Source: Pseudomonas jinjuensis
GTDB taxonomy: Bacteria; Pseudomonadota; Gammaproteobacteria; Pseudomonadales; Pseudomonadaceae
Length of the DNA stretch: 64,000 nt
Assembly: GCF_900103845.1 (NCBI RefSeq)
Contig: NZ_FNIJ01000018.1
Coordinates: 62,001 to 126,000, forward strand
Direction of reading: 5' to 3'
The notes below the pieces were generated by a model that was not told the DNA's origin, did not search any database, and was given only the letters and a program-made list of their open reading frames with translations. Positions 8,665 to 19,036 of the stretch are shown here, piece after piece. Each line of letters starts with the position of its first letter. The stretch's first letter is position 1. Position numbers and translations under genes: made by a program.

Positions 8665-9174
8665 CGCCTTGCGCTCCGGATCGAGCACCAGCTGCATGAA
8701 GGTCAGGTCCAGCCAGCGCCCGAATTTCTGCCCCACCTGCGGCATCTGCCCGGTGGTGACGAAGCCGACGCGTTCGTGCAGGCGGATCGAGGCGGCGTTG
8801 CCGCTTTCGATGGCGGCGACCATCACGTGCAGGCCCTGCACCCGGGCGCGGACGATCAGGGCCTGCATCAGCTGCGGACCGATGCCCTTGCCGCGCTGGT
8901 CGTCGCGCACGTAGACCGAGTGCTCCACCGTTTCGCGGAAGCCATCGAAGTTGCGCCACGGACCGTAGCTGGCATAGCCGACCACCTCGCCGCCCTCCTC
9001 CGCCACCAGCACCGGGAAGCCCTGCTGCCGGCGCCCGGCGAACCAGTCGCGGCGGTTGTCGAGGTCGACCTCGGTTTCGTTCCAGATCGCCGTGGTGTTG
9101 CGTACGGCGTCGTTGTAGGTGTCGCGAATGCCGGGCAGGTCGGCTTCGCTGGCGTCGCGGATGACGAGGGACAT
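8659..9174 (-). CDS. GNAT N-acetyltransferase (phosphinothricin / methionine sulfoximine type)
   Basis: A 171-residue GNAT protein. It starts MSLVIRDASEADLPGIRDTYNDAVRNTTAIWNE, the start typical of the PAT/MddA group, and has the acetyl-CoA loop DDQRGKGIGPQLMQAL (Q/RxxGxG/A) near residue 85-100 and the C-terminal NAASIRLHERVGF motif. Pseudomonas PA4866, which it resembles, acetylates methionine sulfoximine and sulfone; the substrate here is inferred. No convincing ribosome binding site precedes the ATG at 9174. The stop codon lies inside a REP-like element. Confidence 0.82.
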   Translation of the reverse strand: MSLVIRDASEADLPGIRDTYNDAVRNTTAIWNETEVDLDNRRDWFAGRRQQGFPVLVAEEGGEVVGYASYGPWRNFDGFRETVEHSVYVRDDQRGKGIGPQLMQALIVRARVQGLHVMVAAIESGNAASIRLHERVGFVTTGQMPQVGQKFGRWLDLTFMQLVLDPERKAP

Positions 9175-9202
9175 GACTGGATCTCGAACCGTTGTTTGTT
9201 CA

Positions 9203-9236
9203 CGAAGCGTTCGCCAGCAGGCTGGCTCCTGCGGGC
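9203..9236. repeat. GCCAGCAGGCTGGCTCCTGC repeat
   Basis: A single arm of the 'GGAGCCAGCTTGCTGGCGA' repeat family that occurs as a long inverted pair at 40071-40163. Confidence 0.5.
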
Positions 9237-9248
9237 AAGACATCATCG

Positions 9249-9842
9249 TCACTGGACGATGAAGTACCCGCGCACCCCGGTCATGATGATCTGCGCCGCC
9301 AGCGCACAGACGAACAGGCCCATCAGGCGGCTGACGATCTGCAGGCCATCCTCGCCGAGGAATCTTTCGATCCTGTCGGACATGTAGAGCGTCACGCCAA
9401 GGGTGACGCACGCGGCGGCCACCGCCAGCATGGAGATCAGCTTGTCGTCCCAGGGCTGGCCGACGCCCATCACCAGCAACGCACCGATGGTGCCGGGGCC
9501 GACGGTGATGGGGATGGTCAGCGGCACTATGGTGACGTCCTGCTGCACGTTGTCGCTCTGCACCGTCGAGCGCCCCTGGGCCATGCCCAGGGCGGAGATG
9601 AACAGCACGCTGCCGGCGCCGATGCGGAAGGCGTCGGCGGTGATGCCGAACAGGGTGAAGATGTAGCGGCCGAACAGGTACAGCAGCAGGCTGGCGATCA
9701 GCGCCGCCAGCGCCACGCGCCAGGCCATGCGCTTGCGGTCGCGCGGGCCGAAGCCGCGGCTCAGGCTGATGAAGCAGGAAAGCACGAAGAAGGGGCTGTA
9801 GAGCACCAGCATCTTCAGGTACACGCTGAACAGCAAATGCAT
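9249..9842 (-). CDS. MarC/YhgN-family integral membrane protein
   Basis: A 197-residue, six-helix membrane protein. The ATG at 9842 has GGAG about 12 bases upstream and begins with the hydrophobic helix MHLLFSVYLKMLVLYSPFFVLSCF. The two-fold MarC signature is present: SPFFVLSCFISLSRG near the N-terminus and VPLTIPITVGPGTIGALLVMG around residue 105. The family name comes from the mar locus, but MarC proteins have no established drug-resistance role and their substrate is unknown. An AT-poor repeat-containing gap separates it from retS, so it is probably transcribed separately. Confidence 0.85.
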   Translation of the reverse strand: MHLLFSVYLKMLVLYSPFFVLSCFISLSRGFGPRDRKRMAWRVALAALIASLLLYLFGRYIFTLFGITADAFRIGAGSVLFISALGMAQGRSTVQSDNVQQDVTIVPLTIPITVGPGTIGALLVMGVGQPWDDKLISMLAVAAACVTLGVTLYMSDRIERFLGEDGLQIVSRLMGLFVCALAAQIIMTGVRGYFIVQ

Positions 9843-9940
9843 GGAAACGACTCCGGGAGGAAAGACTCGGCGGCCCTGCGCCTGGCTCAGAGCATAGCGG
9901 CGGATGGTGACGGGGTCATGGAGCAGTTGCAGGGCGGACC

Positions 9941-9972
9941 GTAGGGTGGATGAGTCTCCTTTCATCCACCAT
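9941..9972. repeat. 32-bp repeat, second copy
   Basis: GTAGGGTGGATGAGTC followed by a pyrimidine tract and TTTCATCCACCAT, matching 4763-4794 with two mismatches. Each copy can fold on its own (GGTGGATGA/TCATCCACC). Here it sits 12 bases past the retS stop and could act as a terminator-like hairpin. Confidence 0.65.
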
Positions 9973-9983
9973 CCGGCGAGCAG

Positions 9984-12767
9984 TCAGGACGCCAGCGCAT
10001 CCTTCTCCAGCCGCCGCTGGCGCTCGCCGACCCAGTAGGCCACCAGCTCGCGCAGCTGCGACAGTTCCACCGGCTTGGCCATGTGGCCGTCCATGCCGAC
10101 CTGCCGGGCGCGGTCCTTGTGTTCGCTGAGGATGTGCGCGGTGAGCGCCACCACCGGGGTGCGCGGGCGCTGTTCGCTGGCCTCCCAGGCGCGCAGGCGT
10201 TCGGTGGCGGAGAAGCCGTCGAGCACCGGCATCTCGCAGTCCATCAGCACCAGGTCGTACTGGGTCTTCTTCATCGCCGACAGCGCTTCCTCGCCGTTGC
10301 TGGCGGTGTCCGGCTGCAGGTTGAGCTTGCCGAGCATGCCGCGGATGACCTTGGTGGAGATGCTGTTGTCCTCGGCGATGAGGATGCGGAAGTCGCCGGG
10401 CAGTTCGACCGGCAGCGGCTCCACGCCGGCCGGCGCGTAGCTGTCGGCGCTGCCGTGGCCGCGGCGGTCGAGCTCGTCGGCGAGGGTGGCCTTGAGCGCG
10501 TAGCCGGCCACCGGCTTGGCGAGGATGCGCTTGATCCCGGCGTTGCGCGCGATGATCTTGCTCGGCGCGTTGCTGATGCCGGTGAGCATGATCAGCAGCA
10601 GGTCGTGGTTGAGGTTGGGGTCTTCCTTGATCTTGGTGGCCAGCTGCATGCCGGTCATGCCGGGCATTTCCTGGTCGAGCAGGACCACGTCGAAATATTC
10701 GCGCAGGTGCGCCTTGGTGCGCAGGTGGGCCAGCGCCTCCTTGCCCGACGCCACCGCGCTGACGTCCATGCCCCAGGCGCTGCACTGCTGCATGACCACC
10801 TTGCGGCAGGTCTGGTTGTCATCGACGATCAGCAGCCGCGCGCCCTGCAGCGGGCCGTCGAGGTCGGCGGCGGGCTGTTCCAGCAGTTGCTGGTCGAGCG
10901 GCAGGCTCAGCCAGAGGGTGCTGCCCTGGGCGTCGCCGGTCTCGATGCCGAACTGGCCGGACATCAGCTGGATCAGCTGGCGGGCGATGATCAGGCCGAG
11001 GTGACGATCCTCGCGATCGGTGGCGAGGAAGTCGCGGCTGTGCAGCTTCGCCTCCAGCAGCGCCTGACGCTCGCCGGCGCCCAGCGGGCGGCCGCTGTCC
11101 TGCACGGCGATGCGCAGGCGCTTCTGCCCCTCCGGGCCGTCCAGGGCCACCACCAGCAGCACCTCGCCCTCCTCGGTCTGGCGGAAGGCATTCTCCAGCA
11201 GACTGATCAGCACCTGGCGCAGGCGCGCCGGGTCGCCGCAGACCACCCGCGGCACCTGCGGCTGGGTGAAGCTGATCAGCTCGATCTTCTGCTGCTCGGC
11301 CCGGGCGCGGAAGATCGCCAGGCAGTCCTCGATCAGCGCACCGAGGTCGAAGGACACCTCGTCCAGCTCGATCTGCCCGGACTCGATGCGCGAGATGTCG
11401 AGGATCTCGTTGATCAGCGCCAGCAGTTCGTTGCCGGAGCTGTGGATGGTCTGCACGTAGTCGCGCTGCTTGGCCGACAGGGTGGTGTCGAGCAGCAGCT
11501 CGGTCATGCCCAGCACGCCGTTCATGGGGGTGCGGATCTCGTGGCTGAGCCGGGCGAGGAACTCGCCCTTGGCCTTCAGCTCGGCGATGTTCGCCGCGCG
11601 CCGGCGGCTGGCGGTGAAGTGGTCGTACTGCATCTTCCAGCGGCGCTCGGCCTGCGCCTGGCTGAGCAGGAAGCCGGCGATGGCGGTGATGCCGAGCAGG
11701 CCGCTGGTCAGCCATTCGCTGCGGGTCGGCACGTAGCCGAGCAGCGCCGGCAGGTTGATGACCCAGGAGCAGAGGAACACCAGCATGCCGATCACGAACA
11801 TCCGTGCCGGCTGGTAGCCGTGCGCCCAGTAGCGGATGCCCACCAGCAGGGCGCCGAGGTTGCCGAGGACGATCAGCCCGTAGAGCAGGCTGCTGGCCGG
11901 CACGCCGAGCCAGTAGTACAGCGGCAGGCCGAGCAGCAGCAGGCCGGCGGCGCCGCCGCACAGCAGGCGCCTGAGCGGCAGCTGCGGCGGGACGTTGCGG
12001 AAGAACGCCGCGGTATGCGCGAGGATGCAGCACAGCGCCGCCAGGTGCGCCAGCTGGGCGGTGAGCGGCTGCCATTGCTGGTGTTCGCCGTACCAGGGGC
12101 TGAGCAGGCCGAAGCCGGTCAGGCAGGCGACCAGCAGGCTGAGATAGAGCGCGGCGAGCCAGATCCCGCCGCGCGGATCGGCATAGGCGAGGCGCACCAG
12201 CTGGTAGAGCAGCAGCATCACCAGGCAGCCGAGCAGCACGCCGAACTGCAGCATGCGCAATTCGCTGCCCGGCTGCAGGCCATCCTCCAGGCTGATGCTG
12301 GGATAGAGCGGCTGCGCGGAGCCCAGGCGCAGATACAGGTCGAGCTGCCCGGTGGCGGCAGGCAGCGGCAGGAGGATGTCGCTGCTCAGCAGCGGCCGGG
12401 CGATGGGAGTGAGGTTGCCGGCGCTCTTCTGCTCCAGCAACTGGCCGTTGCGCAGGACGAAGAGTTCCAGGCTGTCCAGGCTCGGCGCGAACACGCGCAG
12501 CTGGCGAGGCCCCTCGGCGGGCGGCAGGTGATAGTGCAGCCAGATCGCACCGGCGCCGGCCGGGGCGTGGACGTCCTCGATATCGGCGAGCGGGCTGAAC
12601 AGCGGGTGGAAGCGTGGCGCAGTGACATCGTGCAGCTGCAGGCGCCCTTCTCCGTCATGCAGCTGCGCCCAGCCGGATGCCGGACCCTCCGCAGTGGTCG
12701 GCATGAAGACCACTGCGGCAAGCGCAAAGCTGATCAGGAGTCCAATGGCAATCCAGAGCCGGTGCAC
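9984..12767 (-). CDS. retS: Hybrid sensor kinase RetS
   Basis: A 927-residue hybrid sensor. Order of domains: N-terminal membrane helix (residues 5-24), periplasmic 7TMR-DISMED2 sugar-binding-like domain (about 40-180), seven-helix 7TMR-DISM membrane domain (185-380), HisKA with [11 protein letters not shown] (His409), HATPase, and two receiver domains with Asp near residues 697 (VLLDQEMPG) and 842 (VLMDCEMP). The ATP-binding region is degenerate: the G1 box reads VQDSGRPLG instead of DTGxGI. In P. aeruginosa RetS represses the Gac/Rsm switch by binding GacS. The gene lies just downstream of purD, as in PAO1. Confidence 0.93.
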   Translation of the reverse strand: MHRLWIAIGLLISFALAAVVFMPTTAEGPASGWAQLHDGEGRLQLHDVTAPRFHPLFSPLADIEDVHAPAGAGAIWLHYHLPPAEGPRQLRVFAPSLDSLELFVLRNGQLLEQKSAGNLTPIARPLLSSDILLPLPAATGQLDLYLRLGSAQPLYPSISLEDGLQPGSELRMLQFGVLLGCLVMLLLYQLVRLAYADPRGGIWLAALYLSLLVACLTGFGLLSPWYGEHQQWQPLTAQLAHLAALCCILAHTAAFFRNVPPQLPLRRLLCGGAAGLLLLGLPLYYWLGVPASSLLYGLIVLGNLGALLVGIRYWAHGYQPARMFVIGMLVFLCSWVINLPALLGYVPTRSEWLTSGLLGITAIAGFLLSQAQAERRWKMQYDHFTASRRRAANIAELKAKGEFLARLSHEIRTPMNGVLGMTELLLDTTLSAKQRDYVQTIHSSGNELLALINEILDISRIESGQIELDEVSFDLGALIEDCLAIFRARAEQQKIELISFTQPQVPRVVCGDPARLRQVLISLLENAFRQTEEGEVLLVVALDGPEGQKRLRIAVQDSGRPLGAGERQALLEAKLHSRDFLATDREDRHLGLIIARQLIQLMSGQFGIETGDAQGSTLWLSLPLDQQLLEQPAADLDGPLQGARLLIVDDNQTCRKVVMQQCSAWGMDVSAVASGKEALAHLRTKAHLREYFDVVLLDQEMPGMTGMQLATKIKEDPNLNHDLLLIMLTGISNAPSKIIARNAGIKRILAKPVAGYALKATLADELDRRGHGSADSYAPAGVEPLPVELPGDFRILIAEDNSISTKVIRGMLGKLNLQPDTASNGEEALSAMKKTQYDLVLMDCEMPVLDGFSATERLRAWEASEQRPRTPVVALTAHILSEHKDRARQVGMDGHMAKPVELSQLRELVAYWVGERQRRLEKDALAS

Positions 12768-12862
12768 GGTGAGGTCCCTTCGGTGAACAATGGGCGGAGT
12801 ATAGACAAGCGCCCGATCGGCCTGACGGCGGGCCGCCGGAGCGTACTCCGGCGGCGCAGGCG

Positions 12863-14152
12863 TCAGCTCTCGCCCTGCTCGCGGGCGATGGCGCGATAGC
12901 CGATGTCCTTGCGGTAGAAGCAGCCGTTCCAGCGGATCTTCTCCGCCAGACGGTAGGCCTGCTGCTGGGCCGAGGACACGCTCGGGCCGATGGCGGTGGC
13001 GCAGAGCACGCGGCCGCCGCTGGTGACGATCCGGCCGTCCTTCAGCGCGGTGCCGGCATGGAATACCTTGCCGTCCAGCGCGGCGGCGTCTTCCAGGCCC
13101 TCGATCACGTCACCCTTGGCGTAGTCACCCGGGTAGCCGCCGGCGGCCAGCACCACGCCCACGGTCGGACGCGGGTCCCAGGTCGCCTCGACCTTGTCCA
13201 GCGCCTTGGCCAGCGCGGCCTCGACCAGCAGGACCAGGGAGGATTCCAGACGCACCATGATCGGCTGGGTTTCCGGATCGCCGAAGCGGCAGTTGAACTC
13301 GATGACCTTGGGCGCGCCGCTCTTGTCGATCATCAGGCCGGCGTAGAGGAAGCCGGTGTAGACGTTGCCTTCCTCGGCCATGCCGCGCACGGTCGGGTAG
13401 ATCACTTCGTCCATCACCCGCTGATGCACCTCGGGAGTGACCACCGGGGCCGGCGAGTAGGCGCCCATGCCGCCGGTGTTCGGGCCGGTATCGCCGTCGC
13501 CGACGCGCTTGTGGTCCTGGCTGGTGGCCATCGGCAGCACGTTCTGGCCGTCGACCATGACGATGAAGCTGGCTTCCTCGCCGTCGAGGAACTCCTCGAT
13601 CACCACCCGCGAACCGGCGTCACCGAAGGCGTTGCCGGCGAGCATGTCGCGCACGGCGGCTTCGGCTTCGTCCAGGGTCATGGCGACGATCACGCCCTTG
13701 CCCGCGGCCAGGCCGTCGGCCTTGATCACGATGGGCGCGCCCTTCTCTTTCAGGTAGGCCAGCGCCGGCTCGACTTCGGTGAAGTTCTGGTAGTCGGCGG
13801 TGGGAATCCTGTGGCGGGCGAGGAAGTCCTTGGTGAAGGCCTTGGAGCCTTCCAGCTGGGCGGCGCCGGCGGTCGGGCCGAAGATGTCCAGGCCGCGCGA
13901 GCGGAACAGGTCGACCACCCCGGCCACCAGCGGCGCCTCGGGGCCGACGATGGTCAGCTGCACGTTCTTCGCGGCGAAGTCGGCCAGTTGCTCCAGCGCC
14001 AGCACGTCGATGGCGACGTTCTCGCACTTGGCTTCGGTGGCGGTGCCGGCGTTGCCCGGTGCGACGAAGACCTTCTCGACGCGCGGGTCCTGGGCCACTT
14101 TCCAGGCCAGGGCGTGTTCGCGACCGCCGCTGCCGATGATGAGTACGTTCAT
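12863..14152 (-). CDS. purD: Phosphoribosylamine-glycine ligase
   Basis: A 429-residue GARS enzyme that joins glycine and phosphoribosylamine in purine synthesis. The ATG at 14152 has AGGAG nine bases upstream. It shows the N-terminal [18 protein letters not shown] loop, the ATP-grasp part with [17 protein letters not shown] (about residues 140-155), the [14 protein letters not shown] signature near residue 225, and [10 protein letters not shown] near 290. Length is normal for the family. It follows purH with a 219-base gap. Confidence 0.96.
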   Translation of the reverse strand: MNVLIIGSGGREHALAWKVAQDPRVEKVFVAPGNAGTATEAKCENVAIDVLALEQLADFAAKNVQLTIVGPEAPLVAGVVDLFRSRGLDIFGPTAGAAQLEGSKAFTKDFLARHRIPTADYQNFTEVEPALAYLKEKGAPIVIKADGLAAGKGVIVAMTLDEAEAAVRDMLAGNAFGDAGSRVVIEEFLDGEEASFIVMVDGQNVLPMATSQDHKRVGDGDTGPNTGGMGAYSPAPVVTPEVHQRVMDEVIYPTVRGMAEEGNVYTGFLYAGLMIDKSGAPKVIEFNCRFGDPETQPIMVRLESSLVLLVEAALAKALDKVEATWDPRPTVGVVLAAGGYPGDYAKGDVIEGLEDAAALDGKVFHAGTALKDGRIVTSGGRVLCATAIGPSVSSAQQQAYRLAEKIRWNGCFYRKDIGYRAIAREQGES

Positions 14153-14371
14153 GGGAGTTCTCCTGAACAGTTCCGGACCTGCCGGATCGTTGGGTATCGC
14201 TTCGCTCCACCCAACCTACGAATTCTTTGCGACCAAATCTCGAGGGGCGCGATGAAGCTGGTAGATGCAAGGCGCCCGAGCGTTCACCAAGCGGAGTTGC
14301 CTACTGGCAATGAGCATTGGGGAACGTTCGGGCAACGCAGCAGATGCCTGCTTCAGTGCGCCCTATCCACC

Positions 14372-15979
14372 TTAGTGACGGAAGTGACGCATGCCGGTGA
14401 ACACCATCGCGATACCGGCCTCGTCTGCCGCGGCGATGACTTCGTTGTCACGCATCGAGCCGCCCGGCTGGATCACCGCGGTGATGCCGGCCTTGGCGGC
14501 GTTGTCGATGCCGTCGCGGAACGGGAAGAAGGCGTCGGAAGCCATCACCGCGCCCGCAACGATCAGGCCGGCGTGCTCGGCCTTGATCGCGGCGATGCGC
14601 GCGGAGTTGACGCGGCTCATCTGGCCGGCGCCGACGCCGACGGTCTGGCGGTTCTTCGCATACACGATGGCGTTGGACTTGACGAACTTGGCCACTTTCC
14701 AGGCGAAGATCAGGTCGTGGATTTCCTGCTCGCTCGGCGCGCGCTGGGTGACGATCTTCAGGTCGGCCTCGGTGATCATGCCGATGTCGCGGCTCTGCAC
14801 CAGCAGACCGCCGTTGACGCGCTTGAAGTCCCAGCCCGCGGCGCGCTCGGCCGGCCATTCGCCGCATTCGAGCAGACGCACGTTGGCCTTCGCAGCTACC
14901 ACCTCGCGGGCGGCGGCGGAGACTTTCGGGGCGATGATGACTTCGACGAACTGGCGCTCGACGATGGCCTTGGCGGTTTCGCCGTCCAGCTCGCGGTTGA
15001 AGGCGATGATGCCGCCGAAGGCCGACTCGGTGTCGGTGGCGTAGGCCAGGTCATAGGCCTTGCGGATGCCGCCTTCGTTTTCCGGAACCACGGCCACGCC
15101 GCACGGGTTGGCGTGCTTGACGATCACGCAGGCCGGCTTGACGAAGCTCTTCACGCACTCCAGCGCGGCGTCGGTGTCGGCCACGTTGTTGAACGACAGC
15201 TCCTTGCCCTGCAGCTGCACGGCGGTGGAGACGCTGGCCTCGCCCTTCTTCGCCTCGACGTAGAACGCCGCGCTCTGGTGCGGGTTCTCGCCGTAGCGCA
15301 TTTCCTGCGCCTTGACGAACTGGCTGTTGAAGGTGCGCGGGAAGGCGCCGCGGTCGGCGGTGCTCAGGGTGTCGCGGCTCTGGTCGATGGTGCCCAGGTA
15401 GTTGGCGATCATGCCGTCGTAGGCGGAGGTGTGCTCGAACGCCTTGAGCGCCAGGTCGAAGCGCTGGGCATAGGTCAGGCCGCCGGCCTTCAGGCTCTCG
15501 ACCACGCCGGCATAGTCGCTGGCGTTGACCACGATGGCGACGTCCTTGTGGTTCTTCGCCGCGCTGCGGACCATGGTCGGGCCGCCGATGTCGATGTTCT
15601 CGATGGCGGTCGGCAGGTCGCAGTCGGCCTTGGCCACGGTGGCCTCGAAGGGATACAGGTTGACCGCCACCAGGTCGATCGGCTTGATGCCGTGCTCTTC
15701 CATCACCGCGCCGTCGATGTCGCGACGGCCCAGGATGCCGCCATGCACTTTCGGGTGCAGGGTCTTCACCCGGCCGTCCATCATTTCCGGGAAGCCGGTG
15801 TAGTCGGCCACTTCCACGGCGGCGATGCCGTTGTCCCTGAGCAGCTTGTAGGTGCCGCCGGTGGAGAGGATCTCCACGCCGAGGGCGGCCAGCTCACGGG
15901 CGAAATCGACGACGCCGGTCTTGTCGGAAACGCTGATCAGCGCGCGGCGGATGGGCAGGCGGGTGGTTTGGTCGGTCAT
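14372..15979 (-). CDS. purH: Bifunctional AICAR transformylase / IMP cyclohydrolase
   Basis: A 535-residue enzyme for the last two steps of IMP synthesis. The N-terminal MGS-like cyclohydrolase domain begins [33 protein letters not shown] (about residues 10-45). The C-terminal transformylase domain contains [12 protein letters not shown] near residue 283 and the [19 protein letters not shown] segment near 485. The ATG at 15979 has only a weak GGA upstream. Downstream, the 219-base gap to purD holds an imperfect GTTGGGT...ACCCAAC hairpin near 14193-14217. Confidence 0.96.
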   Translation of the reverse strand: MTDQTTRLPIRRALISVSDKTGVVDFARELAALGVEILSTGGTYKLLRDNGIAAVEVADYTGFPEMMDGRVKTLHPKVHGGILGRRDIDGAVMEEHGIKPIDLVAVNLYPFEATVAKADCDLPTAIENIDIGGPTMVRSAAKNHKDVAIVVNASDYAGVVESLKAGGLTYAQRFDLALKAFEHTSAYDGMIANYLGTIDQSRDTLSTADRGAFPRTFNSQFVKAQEMRYGENPHQSAAFYVEAKKGEASVSTAVQLQGKELSFNNVADTDAALECVKSFVKPACVIVKHANPCGVAVVPENEGGIRKAYDLAYATDTESAFGGIIAFNRELDGETAKAIVERQFVEVIIAPKVSAAAREVVAAKANVRLLECGEWPAERAAGWDFKRVNGGLLVQSRDIGMITEADLKIVTQRAPSEQEIHDLIFAWKVAKFVKSNAIVYAKNRQTVGVGAGQMSRVNSARIAAIKAEHAGLIVAGAVMASDAFFPFRDGIDNAAKAGITAVIQPGGSMRDNEVIAAADEAGIAMVFTGMRHFRH

Positions 15980-16004
15980 AACGGTTCCATCTAGCGAATA
16001 AGAA

Positions 16005-16064
16005 CGCTGAAGGCTGGAGGCTGGACGAGGAGCGCTTTTTCCGTCCGGCCTCCAGCCTCCAGCG
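16005..16064. repeat. Long inverted repeat between fis and purH
   Basis: Two 23-base arms with two mismatches (16005-16027 and 16042-16064, core GGCTGGAGGC) flank a 14-base loop. It is related in sequence to the inverted repeat at 19939-20010. Placed just after fis, it could end fis transcription, although the T tract on the minus strand is weak. Confidence 0.75.
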
Positions 16065-16068
16065 GCTT

Positions 16069-16389
16069 TTAGAGAAGGTCGTATTGCTTGAGTTTCTTGC
16101 GCAGGGTGCCGCGGTTCAGGCCGAGCAGTTCGGAAGCCTTGGTCTGGTTGCCCTTCACGTAGTTCATGACGGTTTCCAGCAGCGGCGCTTCCACTTCGCA
16201 GAGCACCATGTTGTACACATCCGTGACCGGCTGCCCTTCGAGATGGGCGAAGTAGTTGTGCAGTGCCTTCTCCACGCTGTCGCGGAGGGTCTGGCCCTCC
16301 TGCGTCGGAGTGGTCAGGTGCTGTTTAAGGTTGGTGTTGTCGCTCACGGGCGTATTTCCACTCACTAATGTCTCGGTCATCGTTGTCAT
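16069..16389 (-). CDS. fis: Nucleoid-associated DNA-binding protein Fis
   Basis: A 106-residue DNA-bending protein. The ATG at 16389 overlaps the dusB stop codon (ATGA) and has AAGGGGTGG as a ribosome binding site, so translation is probably coupled. The N-terminal arm (about 40 residues) is longer than in E. coli Fis. The C-terminal helix-turn-helix ([26 protein letters not shown]) is intact. The dusB-fis pairing is the standard gamma-proteobacterial arrangement. Confidence 0.96.
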   Translation of the reverse strand: MTTMTETLVSGNTPVSDNTNLKQHLTTPTQEGQTLRDSVEKALHNYFAHLEGQPVTDVYNMVLCEVEAPLLETVMNYVKGNQTKASELLGLNRGTLRKKLKQYDLL

Positions 16390-17417
16390 GCGGCCACCCC
16401 TTCTCCGTTGTCGTGGCGCTCGGCGAAGAACTGCCTGACGCTGGCGCACTGTGCATCCGTGTCCTGCAAACGATTGAATCGGGCGCGGAACTCCGCTGCG
16501 CCCGGCAAGGTCGCCAGATACCAGCCCACGTGCTTGCGGGCGATCCTCACGCCTTGCTCCTCCCCATAAAACGCATGCAATGCGGCGAGGTGTTCAAGCA
16601 GGATGCTTTCCACTTCGCGCAGCGAAGGCGCCGGCAGTTTCCTGCCGGTGCTGAGAAAATGTTCGATCTCGCGGAATATCCACGGCCGGCCCTGGGCCGC
16701 GCGGCCGATCAGCAGGGCATCCGCCCCGGTCTGCTCGAGCACGCGCCGGGCCTTTTCCGGCGAATCGATGTCGCCATTGGCGAACACCGGGATCGACACC
16801 GCCCGCTTGATCGCGGCGATGGTCTCGTACTCCGCGTCGCCGGTGTACAGGTCGGCCCGGGTCCGGCCATGCACGGCCAGCGCCCGGATGCCGGACTGTT
16901 CGGCGATCCGCGCCACGTTGACCCCATTCTTGTTATCCCGGTCCCAGCCGGTCCGTATCTTCAGGGTCACTGGCACATCGACGGCAGCCACCACCGCTTC
17001 GAGGATGTCGGCCACCAGCCGTTCATCCCTGAGCAGCGCGGAACCCGCCGCCTTGTTGCACACCTTCTTGGCCGGGCAGCCCATGTTGATGTCGATGATC
17101 TGCGCACCCAGCTCCACATTGCGCTGCGCCGCCTCGGCCAGCATCTGCGGGTCGCCGCCGGCGATCTGCACCGAACGCGGCTGATCCTCGCCATCGTGCA
17201 GCAGACGCAGGCGCGACTTGCGGCTGTTCCACAGGCGCACGTCGCTGGTGACCATCTCCGACACCACCATGCCGGCGCCCAGGCGGCGGCAGAGTTGGCG
17301 GAACGGCCGATCGGTCACGCCCGCCATGGGCGCCAGGATCAGTCTGTTGGGCAATGTATAGGAGCCGATGCTTACCACCGACGTGGCTTCCCTGTTGTGG
17401 AGGCGAAAACATGGCAC
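16386..17417 (-). CDS. dusB: tRNA-dihydrouridine synthase B
   Basis: An FMN-dependent enzyme that reduces uridine in tRNA. Motifs: [19 protein letters not shown] at the N-terminus, the catalytic Cys in [19 protein letters not shown] (about residue 115-130), ALAVHGRTR and FANGDIDS for flavin binding. Coordinates use the ATG at 17417 (343 residues). A GTG at 17378, with AGGGAAG eight bases upstream and beginning [12 protein letters not shown], gives 330 residues and fits the family better, so the first 13 residues are doubtful. Confidence 0.94.
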   Translation of the reverse strand: MPCFRLHNREATSVVSIGSYTLPNRLILAPMAGVTDRPFRQLCRRLGAGMVVSEMVTSDVRLWNSRKSRLRLLHDGEDQPRSVQIAGGDPQMLAEAAQRNVELGAQIIDINMGCPAKKVCNKAAGSALLRDERLVADILEAVVAAVDVPVTLKIRTGWDRDNKNGVNVARIAEQSGIRALAVHGRTRADLYTGDAEYETIAAIKRAVSIPVFANGDIDSPEKARRVLEQTGADALLIGRAAQGRPWIFREIEHFLSTGRKLPAPSLREVESILLEHLAALHAFYGEEQGVRIARKHVGWYLATLPGAAEFRARFNRLQDTDAQCASVRQFFAERHDNGEGVAA

Positions 17418-17613
17418 TCCCGCGCTTTCGGAACGCGCAGGGCCAATGGGTTTCAGCCACCGTGCCAGCGAAAAAGGGAGGGCATGATACCTGCTCTCGG
17501 TGACCGGATAAAGGCGATTCTGGATAAATTCTGAACAGCCAGGCGCTTATTGCCGGCGGGATGAAGACGAGCGGAGATGGCGAATTCCAGCGCCCTGGGC
17601 TACGTCGCGCGGC

Positions 17614-18966
17614 TTATTCCGGGGAGTGGAAACTGAGGCTGTAATTGACCGCCCTGGGGCCCGGATCGAGGATGTCCAGCGAGATGTGGATGGGCGTTTG
17701 CGGCGGCATTTCGCTCTGCCCGGCCAGTTCGCCGCTGAGGTATTCGCCGGGCTTGAACTGGCGGCTGGCGAGGAGCTGGCCATTGAGATCGGCGAAGCGC
17801 AGCTCCAGCAGCGGGAACGGCTGGGAGAAGCTGGCGCGGTTGTAGATGATCGCGTCGACCACCAGCGCGCCGGTGAAGTCCGGATGGCTGCGCACCACCA
17901 GGTTGCTGCTGCGGATCTGCTCGACGTCCACCTTGGACGGCAGGGTGCAGCCGAGGCTCGGGCAGACCTGGGCGAACCAGGGGCGATATTCGTCCTGCCG
18001 CGCCAGTTCGTCGAAGTGATAGGCGATGTACTGGAAGACCAGGCCGCCGAGGGCGATGAGGATCAGCAGCAGCCAGAGGATGCGCCGGCCCCAGTGGCGC
18101 CTGGGCTTTTCCCAGCCGAGGTGCAGCGGTTCCTCGTGCAGTTCGCGCAGGCTTTCGTCGCGCAGCGCGGGCTCAGGGCGCGGCTCGCGGAGGGCTTCCG
18201 GCTCGTCCTCGGGCTCGTCGACGGCCAGCACGTCGTCGCGGCGGGCGCTGAAGCTGGGCAGGTCTTCGTCCTCCTCGACCTTCAGCGGCGCCGGTTCCGG
18301 CTCCACATCGAGTTCCGCCTGCACGGGCTCGACGCCCGCTTCGACTTCCGGCTCGGCGGCGATTTCAGGCCTGGCGGCCACTTCCGGCGGCTCTTCGTGC
18401 TCGCCGTCGTCGATGCTTTGCAGATTGCCGAGGCTCGGCTCCTGGCGCCGCTCGTCCGGCTCGTCGACATGCTCTTCCAGCAGTTCCTCGGCCCAGCGCT
18501 CATCGTAGGGATCGCGGGCCTCGGCGCGCTGGTTGAGCAGCGCCTGCGCCGGCTTGGGCGCGCCCTCGATGCTGAGGAACTCCTGGGACAGCTCGAATTC
18601 GTCGAGCTTGGCCAGCTCTTCGTCGAAATCCAGGGTTTCCAGGTCGAGATCGTCGTGGATCCACAGGGTTTCGTCGGCTTTCTTCGCCGACTCCGCGGCG
18701 GCAGGCGCCGGTTCGGGCGCCGACTGCGGCGGCTCGGCGTCGACAGGCGCGACCGGCGGCGCCGGCTCGGGCTGGGCGGGCGCTTCGGCGCGGGTTTCAG
18801 CCTCCGGCTCCGCTGCGCCCGGCTCCGCCAGTATGTGCTGCGGCGCGCTGAACACCTTGAGGCAGGCACCGCAGCGCACAGCGCCATTGGCCGCACCCAG
18901 CTGCGCCCGGCTGACGCGGAAACTGGTCTGACAATGTGGGCACTGGGTGATGAAGCTCTCGCTCAT
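17614..18966 (-). CDS. Zinc-ribbon / DUF3426 membrane protein
   Basis: A 450-residue protein. The N-terminus is an MJ0042-type zinc ribbon with two CxxC pairs (QCPHCQTSF, VRCGACLKVF; residues 9-37). A long acidic, low-complexity linker rich in Glu, Pro and Ala (about 50-285) leads to one membrane helix (ILWLLLILIALGGLVFQYIAY) and a C-terminal DUF3426 domain of about 140 residues with a VCPSLGCTLP motif. Topology is probably cytoplasmic zinc ribbon, periplasmic C-terminus. Function is unknown. It lies between prmA and dusB, as PA4851 does. Confidence 0.85.
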   Translation of the reverse strand: MSESFITQCPHCQTSFRVSRAQLGAANGAVRCGACLKVFSAPQHILAEPGAAEPEAETRAEAPAQPEPAPPVAPVDAEPPQSAPEPAPAAAESAKKADETLWIHDDLDLETLDFDEELAKLDEFELSQEFLSIEGAPKPAQALLNQRAEARDPYDERWAEELLEEHVDEPDERRQEPSLGNLQSIDDGEHEEPPEVAARPEIAAEPEVEAGVEPVQAELDVEPEPAPLKVEEDEDLPSFSARRDDVLAVDEPEDEPEALREPRPEPALRDESLRELHEEPLHLGWEKPRRHWGRRILWLLLILIALGGLVFQYIAYHFDELARQDEYRPWFAQVCPSLGCTLPSKVDVEQIRSSNLVVRSHPDFTGALVVDAIIYNRASFSQPFPLLELRFADLNGQLLASRQFKPGEYLSGELAGQSEMPPQTPIHISLDILDPGPRAVNYSLSFHSPE

Positions 18967-19036
18967 GGGTGTTCCGACGAAAAATCAGGCGTTTAGTCTA
19001 ACTCAAGGCTCGTTGCGCAGGCAGTCGCCCTGCCCA

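Noticed and set aside
14153..14371. Riboswitch or PurR site between purH and purD
   Set aside because: Only a weak GTTGGGT...ACCCAAC hairpin is seen; no purine riboswitch core or PurR palindrome could be identified.
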